Below, one piece after another: positions 24,900 to 35,572 of a stretch of DNA of 64,000 nucleotides. The notes below the pieces were generated by a model. The model ran no database searches, had not been told where the DNA came from, and worked only from the letters and a program-made list of their open reading frames with translations. This DNA is from Paracentrotus lividus (Eukaryota; Echinodermata; Echinoidea; Camarodonta; Echinidae). Position numbers and translations under genes: made by a program. How positions within the stretch are numbered: the first letter of the stretch is position 1; each line of letters begins with the position of its first letter. The stretch is from NCBI GenBank assembly GCA_940671915.1, contig CALNVZ010002974.1, forward strand, positions 36,225,690 through 36,289,689. Direction: 5' to 3'.

Positions 24900-25510
24900 C
24901 ACCCAAATCGATCTTGGTGAGGGATCGAGGAGGCAACTTCGTTTACGATCAGTCTTGACATTGATCTAGTGGAAGTTGTAGGATCGATCGTGGAGATCTT
25001 TCCAACATGATCGAGATCGATCGAAGGTTGGCTTGCCACCTGAGATCGGTCTAGTACGATAGCCAGTTCGGTATCGTTATCGATATCGTTAGGTAAATCG
25101 GTCAATCAATCGATCATGAACATTATCGATCGATCGATCACTCATAATCGATCACAGTTGAAGATGATCACACATGATATCGATTACAGCTTGAATCGAT
25201 TACAACATAAGTCGATCACGATTGATATCGGATTGACAACATAATCGATCAACGATTGAATCGATCACAGCATAATCGATTACAGTTTGAATCGATCACA
25301 GCAATAATCGATACAGTTTGAATCGATCACGATTGAATCGATTACAACATAATCGATCACAGATGAATCGATCACGCCAAAATCGATCAAATTTGATCGA
25401 TCCCGCCAAAGTCGATCTCTGAGGAATCGATCATGACAAAAAACGATTATAAAATCGATCTCTACCTAAATCGATCTCTGTTGAATATATCATGTCAGAA
25501 TCGATTACAG
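24900..25510. repeat. AATCGAT minisatellite inside the retroelement
   Basis: Dozens of AATCGATCAC/AATCGATTAC words spaced 10-19 bp apart, densest from 25080. The core ATCGAT is palindromic and units differ by small indels. A truncated second copy (28606-28830) follows the N gap and belongs to the duplicated block. Confidence 0.85.
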
Positions 25511-28500
25511 TCATGTTGTTGCTCTACATCTCGATTTCCCATGGTTCCTGCCCTGGTAAATCAATCCTGACAGATTCATTTGTAGACAGAATGATCATGT
25601 TGGTTTAGTTATGGGAAATAATCAAGTCAGATACCATCGTAGTTATTTGATCGGATTCAAAAGTCGGAGTTCACTACCACTCACAAGGATGCAGAAATGG
25701 GGACTTTTCGTCGAGTCCACGTCCAGCGTCCCACTTTCTCCGGTGAAATTATTACGGAAAGATGAAGGAAAGGTTTAAGGCGAGATTTTATTCTTCACTC
25801 AGGAGAACTAGGACCCCTTCCTTCAGACATTATCGTCAATAATAGTTTGAGATAACAGACGAAAATACGGTCACTAATTGAATCTCATGATCAGAGAAAG
25901 TTCACTTGTAACCGGGCTGATCGCTCCGTAGTTATTAAATGAAGGAGGTTAGTTAGGTCAGAACTGGAGTTCGAGTTCTCGACAAGGAAAATTTTTTTTT
26001 AGCCTTAAAAAACTTCATACCCGGTCGATCTTCTCGCTCCGCCCTTTGTCGCCACCAGAGGGACAAGTGTCTACAGGAAAAAGAGATTCTGAGACATCAT
26101 GGGGTCATCGGTGGTCTTATCCCCAGTTTACTGGACTGGCTTTCCGGTGGAGTCCAAAATCCCGTTGGGGTCGGAATTTTTCGAGGCCGAGAATTCGGCA
26201 GGATCTTAGGGTAAGTGTTTAGAAAGACTTGATTCAACCTCCAAGTCTGTTATTTTACGTTTTGGCGTGTAACTACATCCTCACACTCATACATTTCTAC
26301 GGAACTGGATAACCGTCTGACAATGAAGTTCAGACATAACACTGCTTCATCACAACAGTCGGGTCCGAAGGAGATCATGCTGGTCAGGGGGTAGAAGTCA
26401 GGATAGGAGTAAGTTCAGATCCGCTTCGAAACTCTCATGCCTTTTAGTAATAGGGAGGAAAGCGCTTGAGGTGTATCCCACCTACGTTTGGAAAAATTTA
26501 GGAGTCGATGGAACGACTATGTTGTGTTTCCGATCTCAAACGATTATTATCGTTTCGGCAATAAGATTCGGTCTCATTTTAGAACTTTGAGAACCTGCGA
26601 TCCAGGGAATGTCTCCAAGAGTCAATCCACGCCAAACCACTTGACAGTCGTGTCCCTTGTCCGGTGAACACAGCTTCAAAGGAAGAATCGGAAAGTCACA
26701 ATCTATACCTAAATTGTGTCTAGTTCTCTCTACAATTCTTTTCCCCAAAAGCGGAGACTCGATAGCGCGTAAGTCTCAGTTGGGGGACTAACGCAGAAAT
26801 TTAAAGTTCTAAATACTGCAATCACTTTTTATGTATTGAGTTAAGAGTTGATGATATACCAACGTATTAGGGATACTCAACCGGACATGACCTGACGAAT
26901 ATCTCTGACGAGACCCAGTTGGGAAAATAGTAGAGAATTCCTGATCTACTTAAAGAAGTCTTGATATGCGTTTTGAGGAGGTCTTTGTCAAAAGTGTTAT
27001 TACATTAACGGATGTCATGTTGACTATCGAAGTATTGAGCGTACGCGGGTTTCGCCAAATTGGTAGAATTCTTTATATTGTGTTCTCTCATGTTCGGCTC
27101 TTGAGAATTCCAGTATGATTTTCAGTCCGCCTCCGATCTAGAATCCTTATTACTGAATTTAAACCTCATATTCCTTTTGGGCGGTTAAGGAGTTCACTTC
27201 CCAGGAAGAACATGGAGAGGCGTTCTTTCGTTCTAATTATATTGACCGTCATATGCTTCACAGTTAGGAGGGAAGAGTCCATTATCGAGGCCGCCTTGAC
27301 TCGGGGATGATTGGAATCTCGAGACCTTCTTCTCACGACGTTTGGAGAGCCTGAAGGTGAGAAAAGTTTCTTCCTCACATTCAAGGGACCTTTGCAGATA
27401 GCGGACAGTTTTAGGTTAGAACAGACATCGGAGGGATGATGTTTATTTTCATTCGCATAGAGGGATTTACTCTCACTGCTAGGAGGCAAGAGTAGTCTTT
27501 CAACTCTAAGTTCTGATGCAAACTAACGAGAAACATTCGGTCGCAGTCGTTATCGCACATCCGATTTTGGAAAATTAGTTTTGTTTAAAACCTTTTTCCT
27601 TTTCCCGCAGAACGTAAAGTGACTCACATCAGAGTGGTCGCTGTTTTCAAAGTAGATTTTCAACACGACTGAGTTCCGGCACAGGTCGTACCTCAGTATT
27701 GGACTTCTCCTCAGTTTGGGCTTACTTCACGTCAGTAATAAGATCTTCTGTTTCTGAGGTTAGGATTTATATAAAGGAGATGTTTTTAGGGTTTACCCCA
27801 GGTTGTCGTTTATCAATTTCACGGAGACTGACTCGGAGAATCCCCTTGTTTTTCCGGGTAGCATTCTCCTGTTTCACTAGGAGTAATGTAGGGGCAGGAT
27901 TTCGACGATTACCATCAACTCCTCTCTACCACAAGCTCGCGGACTTTGGTTGCGATAGTTTCTCCTCTGTTAAACGGAGAAACCATAAACACTTGCCGTG
28001 GTGTGAGTTTTTAGCAATAACAGCAGCGGTTAGAGCTAAACTCACGAACAACCTGAAAGCATCTTCCTTTTATATTCAGCCGTTATTAAGAAGTCAATTC
28101 GAGCTACATGGTATGACGATTGTGCTCCTCTCGACCTTAAGGGAGTAGGTGTGTAATCTCACTAGTACCTCCTTCTTCTCGAACGGTAATTTTTTTCTTG
28201 TGGGTTCCGAAGAAGAGAACTTTTCTCCCGTCCATACCGTTTTTCATCATCTTTTCACTCGACGGGGGTAATGTTCTGCTTACCCCAGAAGGGATTTAGA
28301 TCAGCTATTCACGTAATCCCAGCTTTTCAGCTATCCCAGCTTATTTAAATATTCTTACCGATGGATATGTCATTTCAGCGGTTCTTCTGTCATCACTTCT
28401 TTATTTTTTACTATCTCTTAAGAGTCCCTACTTCTACCTCGGTCTCTACTAATTTGAGTGGTCGCGAGGTACCTTCAGGTCCTAGCTTATCCCTCGCTTC

Positions 28501-28580
28501 CAACCACCTGTCTCTAGGTTCTGTCGTGGTATAGATCTTCTCAAAGGATTCTGCCCCTGATGTTGTATATGTGGGGAAAA
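25299..28580. repeat. first copy of a ~3.2-kb block duplicated across an N gap
   Basis: Aligns co-linearly with 28606-31820 along its whole length; the two differ mainly by one- to few-base insertions and deletions. It ends GTATATGTGGGGAAAA directly at the gap, while the second copy continues past the same words. This pattern fits two unmerged noisy-read contig ends. Open frames (for example 27166-27489 minus and 27699-28148 plus) are not conserved between the copies in the same frame. Confidence 0.85.
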
Positions 28581-28605
28581 NNNNNNNNNNNNNNNNNNNN
28601 NNNNN
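28581..28605. other. assembly gap (25 N)
   Basis: Exactly 25 N, a fixed-size placeholder rather than a measured gap. Confidence 0.98.
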
Positions 28606-31600
28606 AGCATAATCGATTACAGTTTGAATCGATCACGATTGAATCGATTACAACATAATCGATCACAGATGAATCGATCACGCCAAATCGATCAAATTTG
28701 AATCGATCCCGCCAAAGTCGATCTCTGAGGAATCGATCATGACAAAAATCGATTATCAGAAATTCGATTTATATCGATCTCACCATAAATCGACTTCTGT
28801 TGAATATATCATGTCAGAATCGATTACAGTCATGTTGTTCTCTACATCTCGATTTCCCATGGTTCCTGCCCTGGTAAATCAATCCGGACAGATTCATTTG
28901 TAGACAGAATGATCATTTTGTGTTTGTTATATGGGAAATAATCAAGTCAGATACCATCGGGTATGTATTATTTTTGATTACACGAACAGATCGAAAGTCG
29001 GAGTTCACAGTATAACCACTCACAGGATGAGCAGGATAAAGGAGATGGGTGAGTTACGTCTGAGTCCGACCGTCACACTTAAGTATCATCCTATGTTCTG
29101 CCGGTGAAGATAATTATCGGTAGGAAGATGAATGAATAGAGATTTTACAGGTCTCGTTATGATAGGAAAGTTTAAGGCGAGATTATATGCACTCAGGAGA
29201 ACTAGGACCTCCTTTCAGACATAATCGTCATAATGTTGAGATACAGACGAAATATCGGGTCCTAATTGAATTCTCATGTATCCTAGTAGGAGTTCACTTG
29301 TAACCGGGCTGATCGCTCCCGTAGTTAAATGAAGGGAGGTTTAGGTCAGAACTGGAGTTCGAGTTCCGACAAGGAAAATTTTTTTTTTTACCTTAAAAAA
29401 CCTTCATCCCGGTCGATCTTTCGCTCCGCCCTTTGTCCCACCAGAGGGACAGTGTCTACAGGAAAGAGATTCTGAGACATCATGGGGTCATGGTGGTCTT
29501 ATCCCCAGTTTTACTGGACTGGCTTTCCGGTGGACCCAAAATCCCGTTGGGGTCGGAATTTTTCAGAGGCCGAGAATTCGGCCAAGGATCTTTAGGGTAG
29601 TTTAGAAAAGCTTGATATCAACCTCCAAGTCTGTTATTACGTTTTGGCGTGTAACTACAATCCTCACGTCAACATTTCTACGAACTGGATAACCGTCTGA
29701 CAATGAAGTCAGACATAACACTCTTCATCACAACAGTCGGGTCGAGGAGATCATGCTGGTCAGTGGGGTAGAAGTCAGGATAGGAGTAGTTCAGATCCGC
29801 TTCGAACTCTCATCCTTTTAGTATAGGAGGAAAGCGCTTGAGGTGACCTCCCACCTACGTTTGGAAAAATTTAGGTCCGATGGAACGACTATTTGTTTTC
29901 CGATCTCAAACGATTATTATCGTTTCGGCAATCAGATTCGGTCTCATTTTAGACTTTGAGAAACCTCGATCCAGGGATGTCTCCAAGAGTCATCCACCCA
30001 AACCACTTGACGTGTCCCTTGTCCGGGAACACAGCTCAAAGGAAGAAATCGAGAAAGTCACAATCTACCCTAAATTGTGTCTAATTTCTACATTCTTTTC
30101 CCCAAAAGCGGAGACTCGATACGCGTAGTCTCAGTTGGGAGGACTAACAGCAGAATTTAAGTTCTAAAACTGCATCACTTTTTGATTGAGTTAAGAGTTG
30201 ATTCCCACGTATTAGGGACTCAACCGGACACCGCGAATCATCTGACGAGACCCAGTTGGGAAATAGTAGAACTTCCGATCTACTTAAAGAGTCTTGAATC
30301 GCGTTGAGGAGGTCTTTAAGTGTTATTACATTAAGGATGTCATGTTGACTATCGAAGTTATTGGTCCGGGTTCCCAATTTGGTAGATTTTTAACGTGTTC
30401 TCTCAATGTTCGGCTCTTGAGAATTTCCAGTCTGATTTTCAGTCCGCCTCCGTCTAGAATTCCTTTCTACTGAATTTAAACCTCATATTCCTTTTTGGGC
30501 GGTTAAGGAGTTCACTTCCCAGGGAAGACATGGGAGCGTCTCCGTTCTTCAATTATATTGACCGCATATGCTTCACAGTTAGGAGGGAGAGTCCATTATC
30601 GAGGCCCCTTGACTTCGGTGATTGGAATCTCCGAGACCTTCTTTCTCAACGACGTTTGGAGAGCCTGAAGGTGAGAAAGTTTCTTCCTCACTTCAAGGAC
30701 CTTTGCAGATAGCGGACAGTTTAGGTTAGAACAGACATCGGAGGGATGATGTCTTATTTCATTCGCATAGAGGATTTACTCTCACTGCTAGGAGCAGAGT
30801 AGTCTTTCAACTCTAGTTCTGATGCAACAACGAGAACATCGGTCCAGTCGTTTCGCACATACCGATTTTGGGAAAATTGTTTTGTTTAAACCTTTTTCCT
30901 TTTCCCACGACGTATAAGTGACTCACATCAGAGTGGTCGCTGTTTTCATAGATTTTCACACGACTGAGTCGCAAGGTCGACCTCAGTTTGACTTCTCCTC
31001 AGTTTGGCTTCTTCACGTCAGTAAAGATCTTCTGTTTCTGAGGTTAGGATTTATATAAAGGAGATGTTTTGGGTTTACCCAGGTTGTCGTTTCAATTTCC
31101 GGAACTGACCGGAAATCCCTTGGTTCTTCCGGGTAGCATTCTCCTGTTTCACTAGGAAGTATTAAGGGCAGGATGTCGACGATTACCATCACTCCTCTCT
31201 ACCACAGCCGCGGACTTGGTTGCGATAGTTTCTCCCTCTGGTTAACGGAGAAACCATAACACTTGCCGTGGTGTGAGTTTTTAGCATAACAGCAGCGGTT
31301 AGAGCTAACTCTCGAACACCTGAAACATCTTCCTTTTATATTCAGCCGTTATTAAGAAGTCAATTCGAGCTACAGGTTGTGACGATTGTGCTCCTCTCGA
31401 CCTTAAGGGAGTAGGTGTGTATCCACTAGTAAAACCCTTCTTCCGAACGGTAATTTTTCTGTGGGTTCCGAGAAAAACTTTTCTCCCGTCCATACCGTTT
31501 TTCATCATCTTTCACTCGACGGGGGTAATGTTCTGCTTACCCCAGAGGGATTTAGATCAGCTATTCAGCTATCCCAGCTTTTTCAGCTATCCCAGCTATT

Positions 31601-31820
31601 TAAAATTCTTACCGATGGATAGTCATTTCAGCGGTTCTTCTGTCATCACTTCTTTTATTTTTCTATCTCTTAAGAGTCCCTACTCAAACCTCGGGTCTCT
31701 AATTTGAGTGGTCGCGAGGACCTCAGGTCCTAGCTTACCCTCCTTCACACCACCGTCTCTAGGTTCTGCCTGGATAGATCTTCCAAAGGATTCTCCCTGA
31801 TTTGTATATGTCGGGGAAAA
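28606..31820. repeat. second copy of the duplicated block
   Basis: Co-linear partner of 25299-28580, about 65 bp shorter, with frame-breaking indels throughout. On the minus strand, both copies have charged open stretches toward the right end (for example around 28440-28570 and 31305-31508). On the plus strand a segment around 30530-30712 is open. I could not assign any of these to a protein family. Confidence 0.85.
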
Positions 31821-32360
31821 CGCTAAGTTTATTGCTCGCTCCTCTTCTATCAACGAGCCACTTAGGTTGGAATTATAGAGATATTCATCTTTTCTTTTTC
31901 CACATGCTTTGAACGAAAATCAGACAGATTTTCCGGTCTGTTAAAAATTTTCCTACGTCCCTTTAGTCAAATTTCATCGTTGCGCACTGACAGAATGTGG
32001 CGCCGTTGAAGACATCTTTGATTCCTGAAAAATGTCCAAATTGGTTATATCCATGGAATCTTTCGGACCAGTACTGGGAGTACTATCTCGAGATAGATAG
32101 TAGTAAAAAAAAAAAAGATGCGGACCCGAGGACCAAGGTACCTAGTTTATCCTAGGAACCTCGATGTGAGGGTACCAGCCTTTCGGGGACATGTTTTTAA
32201 GGGAATTTCCCGTGGAAAGTGTATGTTTATCAATAATGGGTGAACGTTTTTGCGATGGAAGGAAACTTTTCTCTTTGTTCCTATCATGGCTACGGCGTCA
32301 TCCTTATTATCTAAAACTGTAGGTGTTGTCCCTCCCCAGTACAAATCGGTGCTGGTCGTA
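31821..32360. other. retroelement 3' region before the internal complementary region
   Basis: Single-copy in this window. If coding is on + as in DIRS, this should be the end of the last ORF. No recombinase or methyltransferase motif is recognisable. A minus-strand open frame of 65 codons (32147-32344) has no known match. Confidence 0.3.
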
Positions 32361-32454
32361 TAGCAAAGTAGGCAAATATATCATTCTTTTGAAGTAAATC
32401 ATAAAAATTATCACTAATTTTATTATTTACAATAAAGAATTATATATTTGCCTA
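32361..32454 (+). repeat. internal complementary region (ICR) of DIRS-like element
   Basis: Positions 32361-32399 are the exact reverse complement of the left extremity 23945-23983 (39 of 39 bases). Positions 32400-32454/5 are the exact reverse complement of the right extremity 32665-32720. The two meet at GAAGTAAAT/CATAAAAATT, the expected complement of a circle junction. The length of 94 bp is close to the known DIRS-1 ICR. Confidence 0.9.
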
Positions 32455-32507
32455 CAATCCCTCCCTCCGTCCCCCGTTCCATCACTACTTAAAGTTTTAG
32501 GGTGGTA

Positions 32508-32720
32508 TGAGACAAGAGGAAGTTTGTTGGGAATGTTTTGGCTGAGTGCCCTCATCATGAGAGGGCGCCCTTCTCACAGGAGAGGGGAAGATAGGAGACA
32601 ATAGAGCAAAAGTTTTCGGGGTTAAAGTATCGGTTGGTTGGGCGATTCGAGGACGAATAGCAAAGTAGGCAAATATATAATTCTTTATTGTAAATAATAA
32701 AATTAGTGATAATTTTTATG
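32508..32720 (-). repeat. right inverted terminal repeat of DIRS-like element
   Basis: Inverted partner of 23945-24133 with a longer private tail (TTTATTGTAAATAATAAAAT onward to 32720). Unequal tails are normal in DIRS elements. Confidence 0.85.
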
Positions 32721-33705
32721 TTTTCTTAATTAAAAGTTTTGATAATTAAAAATCATAATACCAAGTATTTAGTGTACAATGGAGATGAGTCATTAGTTGA
32801 ATTCCATACATTTATATCGTTACATGTACCATTCAAACTCGTATTTGGCTACTGTATCATATTTTTCACTAAAAAAATAAAAGCATGGGCATTTATTCAA
32901 GAATAATATAGTACGTATTAATGGAAAACTATTTAATAGTTCCTACAATAAAAGTTAAATGTTCAGTGATGTCTGATGTATAAAATACAAATTTCAGGTG
33001 CACACATGTACATGTACAAGAAATCCATCCTTCATGTAGCTTTGAACAGATACATACATGTAAAACAATCCAAGTTTTCTATCTCTATTATATTGTGGTT
33101 CAACCTTGAAGTCACCTCATAAGTATTCAATCATTATTTTTTCCATGAGGCCAAAATCATTGTTATTCAAGTCAATGTTGTTGGTTCTTTGAAACAACTT
33201 AATCTACAAATTGATTTGTAGCTGCAATTAAATAGTTCATGTGATGGCATCAACTACATATTTTTGAACCCTGTGTTCAATTTATAAGAAAAATAATATA
33301 AATAAACTCAAAGTTTGTTAGCTCTGAATGAATCCTCGACTTTTTTTTACCATCAGTATTTAAAATTAATATGTCATCTATAATTAAAGATTTTAAACTT
33401 CAGTCTGAATATTATTGTTATACATTATAAAATAGACTTTTGAATTGCAGTTGGTTCATTTCCATTGTGTATTCTAGTTGGCGATATAAGTTTTTTGTTT
33501 TTATAATTTAATTTAACAATTGTCCAAACTAGAATGTTCACCATTTTGAGTGATCTAGGTAAGAACAGGGAGTAAGAAAAAGACCAGAAATAAAAAGAGA
33601 AAAGGAAAAAAGAAGATGAAAAAAAAGTTTGGACACCTACATGTATATTGCATCTGTTTGTTGGTAGGAAAAGATACATGTACATGCAGACGTATCCTAC
33701 ACATT
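32721..33705. other. intronic sequence, nothing recognised
   Basis: AT-rich sequence with a TACATGTA run near 33006. No coding support. Confidence 0.4.
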
Positions 33706-33707
33706 TA

Positions 33708-34572
33708 GGGGAGACTGGGGTAATTATGGCCCCTTTGTCTTTGAGAGCTTATAATTCTTTGCTGCATTGCACAATGATAATTTAATTTTTACACATGCTT
33801 AGCTAAATTCTTCCTACTGTCATATGAGAAAAATAAGCCATTTACTACAAATTTTGTGCTTATTGGAGCATAAAATGTACGGGAATCACAATTCTGTTCG
33901 TTGGAAAGTGGCAAGTCTGCTTTTTTTATTTGGGGTGTATATCATTAATTAAAATCATTTGAGATGAAATTTTGATTGAAACAGATACAATTGGAACTAA
34001 CAAACACAACAGAAAAACTTTCACCTGAATATCTTCAATAGTAAAGCTGTAAAGGGGGATCAAATTGAAAGTGTCACTTGGGGTAATTATGGCCCCAATG
34101 CATAAACAGTGTATAACGCGTAGATGGGGACATTCACTAACTTGTCTTGTAGGATTATGTACATGTACATAAATATATGTATTGCTGTGACTGTAAAATT
34201 TCAACATTTTGGCTGAACCTACATATATTATTGATCAAATCATTGTCGGTGGTTGATAAGTGTATTAGGAATACACAACAACATTTATTTTACATTACCA
34301 TACTTAATCAGCATAATATCTTTGAATTCATACAGTCATTACAATAGGGGCCATAATTACCCCAACCCGTGAGGTAATTACGGCCCCCCTAACTTGTTAA
34401 CATAATGGTAATTAATATGCAAATGAGAAGTCACAGGCTTATACTTTCCTTTGCATATTATAGGTATATAGACGGACTGTAATTTTACATAATTAGAATA
34501 TTATTGGACTTTTCATTTAATAGTAGTAATAGGAAATGTGTAAAAGGGGGCCATAATTACCCCAGTCTCCCC
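33708..34572. mobile_element. MITE with GGGGTAATTATGGCCCC phrase (TA target site)
   Basis: An 865-bp element. The left end GGGGAGACTGGGGTAATTAT and the right end (34548-34572) are perfect inverted copies over about 27 bp and are flanked by TA on each side. The phrase recurs inside at 34079-34096 (direct), 34347-34364 (inverted) and 34373-34387 (direct, with one change). The TA target suggests a Tc1/mariner-like or related source. It has no transposase. Confidence 0.88.
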
Positions 34573-35425
34573 TATGCGTATTTCAAAAATATCTGCTCTT
34601 CAGAGATTGTGATCTTATCTATTTCCATTGAAATCTGGTGATTTTTTTTTTTTCTCTCTTCTTTTCAAAGATTTTGTTGATGTGTTTACAACCCTCAGCC
34701 TTATTCTGTGAAGAAAAAAAACTATGAAACGGTCAAAACCTCATGATTTTATTGTGTGAATCTTGTACATGTACATGTACATGTAATTTGTAACTTTTAT
34801 TTACCTCGAATAAGAATAAAATCAAGGAAGGCCAATACAAAGCTACATGTGTAAGAATAAAATGCAAAGAAAAGATAAGATGTAAAGATAAAGCTGACTA
34901 CAATGTAAGTGCCCATTGTAAACATAAAACCTTTAGTTTTTCAGAAATAAGATCACATTGAACATCTCAATACCTCATTTTTATCTCACTGAATGTACAT
35001 ACATTTAATAACCTTTATGAGAAGCCTTCAAGTTGGAAAAAGTCCTCATCTCTTTCTCCTTCTTAATAATCATCATCATCTTCATTTTGTTATGCAGCTG
35101 CTACTAACTCCTCTCACTTCTTCCTCCTCTTTTTCTCAATTTCTACCATCTAATTTATTGTTTGCTAGTGGAATATTCAATGTTTACCAATTAATTTATT
35201 ACTCATTTCTTGTTTTGATTACTGGCACATACAGGTATGCCTCATGTACATTTGACATCTTGAAGTGAATCAATGTTTATATTTTTTATCAGTGTTATTA
35301 ATTATGTAAGCTTTACTTTGAAATGGTAAAAACAATTTTTCTTTCTCTTATCCAATACTGTTTTTTGTTGGATGGCTGTCAGTGAATGTATATTTATATA
35401 ATTTATTTAAATTCTTTTTATACAG
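34573..35425. other. intronic sequence before exon h
   Basis: AT-rich, with an (ACATGT)n run near 34768-34782. The segment ends with a polypyrimidine tract and acceptor. Confidence 0.5.
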
Positions 35426-35572
35426 GCATTCAACCTTCATTTAGGTGACAATGATCGTGTCAAGTTGCTGATGTTGTATACAGGGGAAGAAGATCCGGGT
35501 GTTGTGAAGGCTGCTGCTGGAACATTAGCCATCCTTTCATCACATGAAGAAGTCTGTGGCAAAATACTCAAG
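35426..35572 (+). CDS. unc45: UNC45 exon h
   Basis: The acceptor is TTTTTATACAG and the donor AAG/GTAAAT. It has 49 whole codons beginning AFNLHLGDNDRVKLLMLYTG and including AAAGTLAILSSHEEVCGKIL. This matches the UNC45 segment after the MCN-VL block (LKL-VLL-GE-D...AAAGALA-L). It lies at the far side of the 27-kb intron and still joins exon g in phase 0, which confirms gene continuity. Confidence 0.93.

Larger units (their letters stand above)
23945..32720 (+). mobile_element. DIRS-like (tyrosine-recombinase) retroelement
   Basis: The assembled length is 8776 bp, or about 5.5 kb after discounting the duplicated block, which is a normal size for DIRS. Inverted terminal repeats share about 160 bp of nearly identical sequence (23962-24120 versus 32521-32679). 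Each end has its own unshared tail: ATTTACTTCAAAAGAAT on the left, and AATTAGTGATAATTTTTATG on the right. A 94-bp internal segment (32361-32454) equals the complement of the left extremity joined to the complement of the right extremity. Inverted repeats with unequal tails plus an internal complementary region beside the right repeat are the hallmark of DIRS elements, which replicate through circular intermediates. No target duplication is seen, also as expected. By analogy coding should run on the + strand, but RT, RNase H, recombinase and methyltransferase could not be read because the interior is indel-ridden. Confidence 0.8.
8449..35425 (+). other. 27-kb UNC45 intron filled with mobile elements
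   Basis: Exon g ends with consensus GTAAGT and the next UNC45 block begins at 35426 after TTTTTATACAG. The reading frame joins perfectly, so this is one intron of 26,977 bp as assembled. About 3.2 kb of it is probably a duplicate created by assembly. It contains a LINE fragment, several TIR elements and a DIRS-like retroelement, listed separately. Confidence 0.85.

Noticed and set aside
24875..25105. 76-codon minus-strand frame over the AATCGAT repeats
   Set aside because: The frame is produced by the periodic ATCGAT words; no family match.
24900..25510. CRISPR-like array
   Set aside because: Units are degenerate, 10-19 bp apart, with no constant repeat/unique spacer pattern, and the genome is eukaryotic.
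27166..28148. Open frames of 107 (minus) and 149 (plus) codons as genes
   Set aside because: The duplicate copy across the gap breaks both frames; with the indel load neither strand can be called.
23945..32720. Polinton/Maverick or simple DNA transposon based on long inverted repeats
   Set aside because: The exact internal complementary region and unequal tails fit DIRS, the size is too small for a Polinton, and no capsid or polB motif is seen.
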